Shown here piece by piece: positions 37,522 through 49,500 of a DNA stretch of 64,000 nucleotides. The notes below the pieces were generated by a model that searched no databases, was not told the origin of the DNA, and saw only the letters and a list, made by a program, of their open reading frames with translations. Made by a program: the position numbers and the translations under genes. Numbering within the stretch: the stretch's first letter is position 1; every line of letters starts with the position of its first letter. Source of the DNA: Flagellimonas ochracea (GTDB taxonomy: Bacteria; Bacteroidota; Bacteroidia; Flavobacteriales; Flavobacteriaceae); NCBI RefSeq assembly GCF_009903685.1, contig NZ_JAAABI010000002.1, positions 310,001 to 374,000 of the forward strand, written 5' to 3'.

Positions 37522-40500
37522 ATGACAAAACACATTGTTAAATCAGCTTTATTCCTAGCAATAGGACTTGTTTCCCACGCCCTCTTTTCGCAGGAATACA
37601 ACAGTTTTGATATACGCTACCAAGACAATATAAAGGGTGATCTTACTTTTATTGCCAACAACATTGTCAACCGTGATGGGGGAACAGGCTCTACAGAGCC
37701 TGAAGATTCTTATAACGCCACAGGAAGTTCTTCCACCTATAACGATTGGTTGAACATGCAGTATGTTGATGTGGACAGTGACCCAACAACTTTTAGTTCC
37801 AGTAGGGCAACGTTCACATTTCCACAGACCAACTGTAACCTTATCAGATATGCGGGATTGTATTGGTCTGGAACCTATCCCAGTGAACAGGCTGGACAAG
37901 CGGTTGGAACCAATAGGCAAAACGATTTCAATCAGGTAAAATTCATGGTGCCAGGTGGTTCTTATGTGGACATTACCGCAGACGAAATCATATATGATGG
38001 TTTTACCAGTGGCGATTCTTCCATGAGGCGCAATAGCCCTTATGCTTGCTACGCCGATGTTACTACGTTGGTTTCGGCCTTGGCAAATCCAACAGGGGAT
38101 TATACCATAGCCAACGTACGAGCTGTGACAGGTTCCCTTTCTCCGGGAGGTGGAGCTTCCGCAGGATGGACTCTGATCATTGTTTATGAAAACCCAACCC
38201 TTACCGGTAAGCTAATCACCACCTTTGATGGGTTTGCTCGTGTAAACAGCGCTAATCCATCAGTAGATATTAATTATAGTGGCTTTAACACAATTCCAGC
38301 GGGTCCGGTAAATGCCAATATTGGTGTGGCCGCTCTTGAGGGAGATAACAGAATCACGGGTGACCGTGTAAGAATAAGGGCCGCCAGTAGTGGTTCCTTT
38401 ACAACCATAAGCAATGCCACCAATCCATCAGACAACTTCTTCAACAGTAACATTACATTAAACGGAGTTGTAACCACAAACAGGGATGTAAACAGTGTGA
38501 ACACCTTGGGATATGATACGGATATGTTTTTGCTAAACAACCCCTTAAACTCCGTAATACCAAACAGCGAAACCGCTGCAACTTTTCGTTTTACGTCAAG
38601 CGGTGACCAATATTATCCATTTTTCAACTCATTCAATGTAGAAATAATTGAGCCGGAAATTGTTCTGGAAAAAAGGGTAGAAGATATTGCTGGTAATGAT
38701 ATCACCGGTGCGGGGGTAAACCTCGGTCAGTATTTGGACTACGTCCTATCGTTCGAAAATACAGGGAACGACGACGCAACCAACTATACCATACGCGATG
38801 TGCTCCCCATCAATACAACACTGGATGAAACAGCATTAACACTGCCTGCAGGGGTAACTTATGTTTATAATGCCCCAACTCGTGAAATAACTTTTACAAT
38901 TCCAGACAATCTGGTTGAAGAAGGTGATCCCGTTTCTGAAATAAGAATGAGGGTGCAAGTAGCAGAAAACTGTTTCGATTTCATCGATGCCTGTACGGAT
39001 CAGATCCAAAACTTGGCTTACTCTACCTATCAAGGCGTTATTAATAACAATCAAATTACAGATGACCCAAGTGTGTCCGATTTTGACAATTGTGGATTTA
39101 CTACGCCCGGGGCCACCAACTTCCTGTTGGATGATTTGGAAAGCTGTGACTTTACCAGAACCGTTCAATTATGTGGGGATGATGTGCTTTTGGATGCAGG
39201 GGATAATTTTGATGCGTACACATGGTACAGGGACGAAAACGGAAATGGCCAAATAGATCTTGGAACGGACACCGTAATCAACGATGGAGACCCAGATGGA
39301 GATCCAAGCACATTATTGGTCACCGATATCGGCACCTACATTGTGGACAAAGAAGTGGCAGATCCTTGTAAAGGATTTCAAGAAATAATTATTGTTGAGC
39401 TCTTTGGGGCCATTCAATCCAATCCCATTTCGGCATTGATCAACGACACTACCAATACTGTGGATGGTGAAATAGTTGTCTGCCCCAACGATGGTAGCGA
39501 ACTCCCTGAAATCTTCCTTTGTGGACTAAACGACACCGAACTCATTCAGGTAAATATTCCTGACGCGTTAAGCATAGAATGGCAACAATTGGACGAGGCC
39601 AGCTGTGCCGCGGCCACACCAGATTGTGCCAACACAAATAACAGCTGTACCTGGAACACCGTTGACACGGGCAACGATTTTACAGCTTCCGACGCTGGAG
39701 AATATCGTTTGGTCATCAACTATCAAGATGGATGTTTTACCCGTTTCTATTTCAATATCTTCAAAAACCCATTGGATCCGCAATACACGACTAGGGATAT
39801 TGTTTGTGATACAGATGGCAATATTACGGTAACCAACATGCCTTTGGACTATGAATATCAGCTCATAGATCAAGCAACAGGAAATGTAGTGGTTGCCTAC
39901 AATCCAAGTCCAAGTTTTGATATTGCTGACAATGGTTCCTATCGGGTAGAAATGAGACAGCAAGGTGTAACCGATGGCTGTATTTTCATTTTAGAGAACA
40001 TCGGAATCTTGGAAAGAAATTTTCAGGTTGACATAACAACTACAGATACTGATTGTAATGGTTTCGGGACTATTTCCATTTCCGCCCTGAATGTCTTTCC
40101 ACAATATTATTACGAAATATCGCAAGGGGGAACTATTGTGGACACTTTTGGTCCATCAAACGACAACAACTACACCTTTGAAAACCTTAACGATGGCGTG
40201 TACGACGTCTCTGTAAGAACAGACGATAACTGTACCTACACCGAGCAGGTGACCATTCAAGACCTTAACAATCTAGAGCTCAATGCACGGGTTTCTCAAC
40301 ACATTACCTGTCGAGAAGGCAACATCCAAATGGAATCCACAGGTGGTCAAACTCCACATACCTATGCCATTTGGTCTTATGTAGACGAAGGGGGCAACAC
40401 GGTCATCTCGTATCCTACGGTAGACGATATTCCTTCGAGTGCTTACCAGACCAGTGTAATCTTTGACATCTTGGATCCTGGTGATTATACTTTCGTAGTG

Positions 40501-43500
40501 GTGGACAGAAACAACTGTCATGATATCTCCAACACGGTGACCATCGAATTTAGGCCCGCCGCCGATTTCAATGCCACCAGTGTTATCGATGTGCTTTGTT
40601 ATGGTGATTCCACAGGAGCCATAAACTTCAATCTTGTAAGCAGTAATGGGTATCAACTTACCTATTATTTGTTCGATGCAACAGGTTTTGATGAGAACAA
40701 CTATGATTTGAACAATGCTTTGGCCACCAATTCTTCGGGCAATTTCACTGGATTGCCAAGCGGCGATTATGTAGTGGTTATTAACCAGCGAAAAGGAAGC
40801 GCAGCTTGTGATTATTTTGAATATCACACAATTTCCGCGCCATCCAATCCCCTTGACGCCGACGCCGTTCTGGTACAAGATTACACCTGTCTACAAAACG
40901 GAATCGTAGAAGCACAAAACATCACAGGAGGAACCGCGCCTTACGAATATAGTATCGATGGGGTTAACTTTGGGGTAAGCCCCACATTCAGCAATCTCAC
41001 CGATGGAACCTATACCATCACCGTAAGGGATGACAATGGGTGTACTTTCCCTACCAACACCATTACGTTGGACCCATTAAATCCACCTTCGGATCTAACC
41101 TTTGTAGCCACTGCGCCTAACTGTCCTGCTTTAACTTCAGATGTTACAGCAACCGTTGTGGATGGCAATGCTCCTTTTGTTTTTGAAATAATAGCCCCTG
41201 CTACAACTGCCGCTACCTCCATAACCGGAGCTTCTGCCAATTTTGATGGGTTGGCACCGGGCACTTATACCTTTAGGGTAACCGATGATAAAGGTTGTGT
41301 TTATGATGAATCTTTTACAATTGACCCGGTCACCCAAATCAATGTTACAGGCCAGCTGGTAAGCAACATCACCTGTTTTAATGATACAGATGGGGAGCTG
41401 TTGTTTACAATTACAGATTTCAATACCGATTATGACTATACTGTTTCAGGACCGGCTAACTTTTCTGGAAGCAACGAATCCAGCGGTACCGTTTCTTTAA
41501 CTGGATTGGATGATGGAACCTACACCATTACTGTTACTGATAACTTGACCAACTGTACCGACACAGCAAGCGTAACCATCAATGCTCCTCCTTCAATGTT
41601 GACGATAAACGCTACAGAAACACAGCCTACTTGCGTTTCCGACGGTAGCGTTACCCTTACTTCATCTGGAGGGTGGGGTGGAAATTCTTTCACTTTAACC
41701 AATCCGGACACTACCCTTTTTGGAACAAACAGCACAGGTGTCTTCACAGGGTTGACACAAACAGGAACCTACACGGCTTCAGTAACGGATACTAACGGTT
41801 GTGTGGTCACCACTACGTTTGACTTGAATGCCGCAATTGCGCCCGTTCTTGACATTGTGCCCAGTGACCTATGTTACGACGACGCTGTTGGTTTGACCCT
41901 GACTGCCAATGTTACTTCAGGCGGTGATGGAAATTATGAATATAGCCTTAATGGAGGTCCTTTTGGTGCCAGTAATATTTTTTCCGGACTTACCCCAGGA
42001 ACCCATACCATTGATGTTCGTGACGGAAACAATTGTACTGATACTGCTTCTATAACAATTAACCCTGAATTGAGTGTAATTGCTTCAGCTCCAAATATCA
42101 CTGCCTGTGGTACCGACACGGACATTACGATTACTGCAGCAGGTGGCGATGGAAATTATGTTTATGCAGTGGTTGGTGATGGAGTTGCTCCTGTAGGTGG
42201 TGACTTTTCAATTACAAATCCTGTAACTGTGACTGGTGCTGGAGATTATGATGTCTACGTGCGGGATAATGCCGGTGCGGCAGGTTTTTGTGAAGCTTCA
42301 TATGATATTACAATAATTCAAGATGTTCCACTTGCCATTGCGCCAACCGTGACCGACGTAACTTGCTTTGGCGGTTCAGACGGAGCCATAACTTTAAGTG
42401 CTTCTGGTGGAGAAGGACCTTATTTGTTTAGTATAGATAATGGTTCCACTTACCAAACCTCCAACAGTTTTGTAAATCTGGGTGCTGGATCTTACGATGT
42501 AAGGATAAGGGATGCCAATAACTGCGAAGCTACCTTGACCGTTGTCGTCAACCAACCAAATCAACTGGTTGCTGAAGCCCTACAAACCCAAGCCTATACT
42601 TGTCTACAGCTTGGTGAAATTACCGTGGGAAGTATTACTCCCACCTCTGGTGGCTCTGGTGACTATCAGTATAATATTAATGGAGGCCCTTGGACTACTT
42701 CAACAACTGGCGGAACTGTTTTTACAGGTCTGATGAATGGAACATATACCATCCAAGTACGTGATGCTAATCAAATTGATTGTTTCATCACACTGTCCGA
42801 TGTTATAATCGCACCCCTCCCAACAGAGCCCACATTAAGCACCTCGATAACATACAATTGTGATGGAACGGGGGATATCACTGTACTTCCAAACGACCCT
42901 TCATACACCTATAGCTTAAATGGTGGCGCACCACAGGCTGGAAATATGTTTGCCAATGTTGCGGTGGGAACCCATACCATCGACGTTGATTATGGAAGTG
43001 GTTGTGTTACTCAAACAACGGTGGTTTTGGAGCCAGGAAACTCATTTGGTTCAACAGTAACGGCATTCTCCGACATCACATGTAACGGTGGCGCAGATGG
43101 ATCAATCACTTTTGAAGTGGAAAATTTTGAGCCAGGAACTGGCTTTACGTATCAAGTGGATGCCGGTCCCGTTTCGGCAGCCCAATTTGCAAGTCCTATT
43201 ACAATAAACGGTCTAACTGCAGGAAATTACTCCATAACCGTAATTGACCTTAGAGATCCTACTTGTTCCATTATCCTAAACCAAACACTTGCTGAACCAG
43301 CAGCTTTAATTGCCTCAGCTTCAATTACTAGTGTTGCAACCTGTACCAACGGTGGTGCAACTATTACGGCCTCCGCATCCGGGGGAACGCCCTCCTACGA
43401 ATTTCAATTGGAGGATGGTGTTGGTGGTATAATTGCAGGTTTTGATTATGTAACCAATGGAAATAATACCGTTTTCGCCGGGCTAGCTGCCGGTGATTAC

Positions 43501-46500
43501 GTTATTCGGGCAAGAGACACTAATCTTTGTGAAGATCCTATTGATGCTGTATTAACAGTGATTCCAGCAGCTACAATAACATTTACTACAACCCCGACTG
43601 CCTGTTACAGCGGAAATAATGATGGAACTATCCAAGTGGATGTTACGGCTGGAAATGGAGATTATCAGTTTAGTTTAAACGGTGGTCCTTGGATAACACC
43701 AACACCCACTACCGCAACAACACATACCTTCGCTTCGCTGACTTCGGGGAACTACACCATAAATGTCAGGGATGGTTTTGGTTGTGTGGGAACACTTCAG
43801 AACGTAACCATCAACGATGATTTGGTCGCCTCAGTAGATGTCGTGGATGTAAGCACTTGTGCCGATGGAAGTATATCTGTAACGGCTTCTGGCGGAACCC
43901 CTGTATTGGAATACGCCTTTGTGCCAACAACTACAGACCCTACTGGGTTGTTCTCAACAACGAGCACATTTACGATAACCGCAGGGAATGAAGGAGACTA
44001 TGATATTTATGTAAGGGACAATTCGGCCACGGTTCCTTTTTGTGAATACATGGAAACGGTAACGGTGAACCCGGCGACGCCTTTGAACATTACTGCCACA
44101 CCAACCGACCCACTTTGTCATGACGGTACCGGTTCCATTCTAGTGGACATTACATCCGGTATTGCTCCATACACTATCCAAATAATAGACTTGGATAATG
44201 GTGGTGCTTCAGACCAAACGGATACGAATGTACTCAATACGAGCAGAACGTATTTTAACCTCATGCCAGGTGACTACACAATCAACGTAACTGATGCTAC
44301 AGGATGCGTTGTGACAGAAACTCCGGTAACCCTCAACAATCCAGATGAACTTACCGCAAGTATTATAGGAATCACTCCAGCTACTTGTACTGGTGACCCC
44401 AACGATTTTGGTTTTGGGTTCTCAGGCTATCCTACAACGCTAGGTACAATTGAGTTCAGTGCTGATGGTGGAACTACTTGGATAGGGAACAACTCCGTTC
44501 CAGGCACTACCGACCAATTCACGGGATACAATTCCGGAGATACCGTCTATCCCTCCATGCGTACGGTGGACGGTTTTGGAAACACTGTTTGTCAAACCAA
44601 TTTGCCTCCGTTCATCATTCCATATCCTTTGGATGACTTAGACATTACCATATTGCCGATTGTTGTCAATTGTAATGAGCTTCAAGTAACCGTTAGGGGG
44701 CAAAACGGAACCGCTCCCTACGAGTATACCTATTCAGACGATCCAGCAAACTTTGACCCAGCGACCGCTACATGGACGGCCCCATTGCCCTTGGGGACAA
44801 CCCATACCTTTGTTGGACTTGTGCCCGGTAGATCCTACACGTTCTATGTAAGGGATGCCGCGGGTTGTGTGCGTCAGAGTAATGTGAATGTAAATGATAT
44901 AATTACAGTTCCCCTAGAAATCACATCTTCCATTACCCCCAGTTGTGCCGGGGCCAGCAATGGTAGTATAACCTATACGGTCACTGACAATCAAGCTCCT
45001 TTTGAAACACAGTTCAGGTGGGATTTTTACGACATGAGCTCTGGTTCTGCTGTTTTAGTAACCAGCAGTGGTGGAATAGTTCCCTATTCCTCCCCACAGG
45101 ACATCGTAATTGGTGGTTTGCCAGCAGGAAACTATTTCATTGAAGTCGTTGAAGTTGATGGGGGTGGTGTTGACAGCTGCGTTGGGGCAACCGAAAACGA
45201 GCTCTTAATAGAATTAGATCCTTTATCGGGAACACCTGTTGTTTTACAAAATATCAGCTGTAATGCCCCGGGCCTAATTCAAGTCCAAAACCCACTAGGT
45301 GGTGGAGGGGTTTATACCTACACCGTAACTGGGCCGGCTCCATTTGTTACCATTACATCAACCTCCGATAACCCTATAGAAATTCCTGCAAATTCACCTG
45401 CCGGAAACTATGACGTTACCATGGAGGATCAATATGGTTGTTCCGTAAATTTGGGCACTGTTCCGTTGACACTTACTCCCAACCCTACTGTAGACTCCAT
45501 TGTTGTGAACAATTGCTCAACTCCAATTTCAGTAACTATAAATGCAACAAGTGTCGCTGCACAGATTTTTTATTCTATAGATGGCGGGGTTACTTATTTG
45601 GATAATGGCGGAATTTTCAACAATGTTGCCCCTGGATCCTATAATGTTTCGATCATTGACGGTAATGGCTGTACCGACACTGACACATTCGATGTGTATC
45701 CTATCTTGGAATTTACCGCAATTCAAACCGTAGCTCTAGATTGTGAACCAGGAGCAGCGGCTAATGCCGAAATCGAGATTGATGTGATTTCTGGATCTGG
45801 AAACTACGAATTTATCATTGATGGCCCTGGTGCAAACGATCAGGCCCGGACCGTACTCCCAACCAATCCGTTTACATGGACCGGCGCTGCAGCGGCAGGA
45901 AGTTATGAAGTAATCGTATTTGATATTGGAACAGCTCCACCTAACTGCTCGCAAACAATTACCATAGATGTGCCGGATGCTCCACTACCAAGCTTTACAG
46001 AAACCCATACGGATATTACCTGTAATGGGGCCAATGATGGTAGCATTACCCTTACTGAAGTTGACACTGGAGTGGGGCCATTAAACTATACGCTAACACC
46101 TATGCCGGGCGGCGCGGTATTGAATGGCAATACTTTTGAAAACCTTCCCGCAGGCACATACAGTGTTCGTGGAGCAGGAACCAACAGTTGCTTCACCGAT
46201 ATCTTCAACATTCAGATAGCCGAACCCAATCCAGTGGTTGTCCCAGCACCCACTGTGGTTGAATTTGGATGCGTTTCTGGCAACAATACCAACAATGCCT
46301 CCATTACAGTGGATACAGCTTCTATTACAGGTGGAAGTGGAACATATGTGATTTATGAGTTCATCAATGACCAAAGCACTCCGGCAACAGGGGATGATAT
46401 TGTGGTTCAAACTGGGCCAAACAATGTTTACATAGAAACAGATATTAATGGAGGAAGCTATACTATCAATGTATACGATGAAAATGGCTGTGTTGGAACA

Positions 46501-49500
46501 ACAAATGTGGCAATTGCGCCATTTGACAGCCTCGATGCAGCCAACATTGTGGTAGATGCCATAGCCACTTGTGTTGCCGGTGAAGATATAACCATTACAG
46601 CGGTGGGTTCAATCACAAATTCAACTACACATCCAGCCAACTATGAATTTAGGGAATTACCTTCCGGAGTGTTCCAGGCTTCAGGTAGTTTTACTGGATT
46701 GTCTGTCGGTACCCACAACTTTGAGGTGAGAAACACAATAACTGGATGTGTTATTACCATACCACATGAAGTCGCAGATCCTGAAGTACTGGATTTGATT
46801 GTGGTTGGAACAACAAACATCACTTGTTTTGGTGATACCGATGGCGCTGTAGACCTAAACCTGGTTGACGCTTCCGTTGTGGCCTATCCAAGCGCTACTA
46901 GCTATACATTATACTACGATATAAACAACACTCCTGGAAACTTGGCTGATGATGTTACTTCTTCTGGTTCTGATGCTGACGGCAGCTTCACCATCAGCGG
47001 TCTTGCGGCCGGTGCCTACTATATTGAGGTTACCGATACGAATCCTCCAGGAGCTGCTTGCGTGTATATTGAATCCTTTAACATTGCTGGACCAAGTGCT
47101 TCAATTGCAGGATCTACGGTGGTAACCGAAATCACCTGTGTCGGAAACGATGGTGCCATTCAAATTACCAACGTTACCGGAGGATGGGGAGGCTACAGTT
47201 ACTATGTAGGCACTTCTGCCCCTACAGGTCCCAGTGATTATGTGGTAGGTGACAGCTTTGCCGGCCTTCCTGTAGGCACCTATGAAGCATGGGTGATTGA
47301 CTCTAGTGGTTGTGAACAATTGGTGGATACCGTTTCACTATCAGACCCATTGCCAATTACCGCTTCGATTCAAATAAATCAAGAAAACTGTACTGACCTC
47401 CAAGGTGAAATTGAAGTTCTTGGAACTGCTGGTGGTCAGGGTAGTAACTATACGTACCAACTTATCCGTAATGGGTCAAATATCGGTTCTCCACAAACCA
47501 ATACTGTTTTCTCTGGTTTGGGTGCAGGATCTTATGAAGTAATGATTGCTGATCAATGGTCATGTACAACAACCGTTGGCCCTGTAGTACTTACAAATGC
47601 TATGACTGCAACGACCACCGTTGTAAAACCCATTGACTGTACGCTTGATTCAGGAGGTCATGTCACCGTAAGTGTAAGCGGCGGTTCTTCTAACCTTACT
47701 TTCGATGTGGTTTTTCCAGATGGATTTACCACAGCTAGCAACGCAACAGGGGTCTTTACAGGACTCACGCAACCTGGAGTCTATACATTCACGGTTACCG
47801 ACAATAACACAACTACCCCCTGTACGTTTGTCATCACACAAGAACTGGATGACAAAGTTGACCCCATTATTGATGATGTGCTGATGGATCCTGTAAGCTG
47901 TAATGGCGGTGCTGATGGCAACTTGACCGTAGTATTGGATCCTACGACCATAGTTGATCCCGTGTACACGTACGAGCTATATGAGGCGTCCAATTTGGTG
48001 ACACCATATCGATTCGCACAGACGACTCCTACATTCGATAACCTACCAGCAGGAGATTACCGAGTACGCGTTATCTCATCAAGAGCTTGTGATGATTTCT
48101 ACGATGCCACAGTTACGGAACCTGTTGTTCTATCTGCATCTGCATCTGCTACCACATTTGTGTGTAATCCAAACAATACGGTAAATACATCAACAATTAC
48201 CGTAACCGGCGGTGGTGGAACAGGCCCATACTTATACAGTTTGGACAATACAAATTTCCAGTCCGCCAACACATTTGATGTGGTTGATACTGGTGTGGAC
48301 CAAAATATCACAGTATATGTTGAAGATGCCAATGGTTGTACGACCACAGCGGCAGTCTTTATACCAACAATAAACACATTCACCGTTGGTATAACACAAA
48401 ATGCAGCCATCAGCTGTGCCAACCCTGAAGAAGTACTGTTGACCGTTTCTGATGATGGGAACCCTGCTAATACCTATACTTTTGAGTTGTTGCCCCTTGG
48501 AAATCCGAATGGTTCGTTAACCGCAACACTTACAAACACAACGGCTACATTTGAATTGATCGCCCCTGGAAACTACACATTCAGGGTTACCGATGACGCA
48601 ACAGGTTGCTATGTTGATACCACACATAATATCGCTCCGTACGATTTGATTGATGTAGTGGCAACGGCAACAGCGCCAGCTGTTTGTTTTGGAGACGCAG
48701 GCACTTTGGAAATCAACGTAACAGGATACTCCGGAACCTATGATTACGAAGTGTTCCTATCTGATGGTTCTGTGACCGGAATTACTGGAAGTGCAAACAC
48801 TTCGACCAATCCATTGTCCATTACCGACCCTGCCCTAATAGGTGGAAATTACTTTGTAAGGGTCACTGAGACTGCCAACCCATTGTGCGTGGAGGATTCC
48901 AATGTCATTACCATTGTTTCACCAAGCAGTGCTTTGGTAGTGACGCCTCAAGAAGTCGCCAATGTTACCTGTAGTAACGATCAAGGTGAAATAGTTGTAG
49001 CCCCAACTGGGGGTTACGCTCCTTACGATATTGTGTTGACCAATACCACGACATCACAAGTATATACTGTCAATGATGTTCCAAGTTATTTGTTCACTGG
49101 TTTATCGGCTGGAACATTTGATGTACAGATAACGGACGATAACGGTTGCGTCATCAACGAACCTATTGTTCTGGTTCAGCCAATTCCAATTACTGCGGAT
49201 ATCAATGCTACACCCACAACTTTGTTGTGCTATGGTGATACCAATGCATCCGTCTGGGCGGAAAACGAAGCTGGAGGTGAGGGCGTATACGATTATCAAC
49301 TAAACATATATGATCCAACGGGCACAACGATAGTGTTCACGTCTGGAGAACAGTCGTCTCCAACCTTTAACAACTTGGGCGCTGGAATTTATAGTATTAC
49401 CGTGTCCGATAACTGGAATTGTGACGTGGAAACCATTCAGGTTACCATAAGCGAACCTACAGATGTCATGGCATCCTTAATTGAGTTAAGCGCAATGACC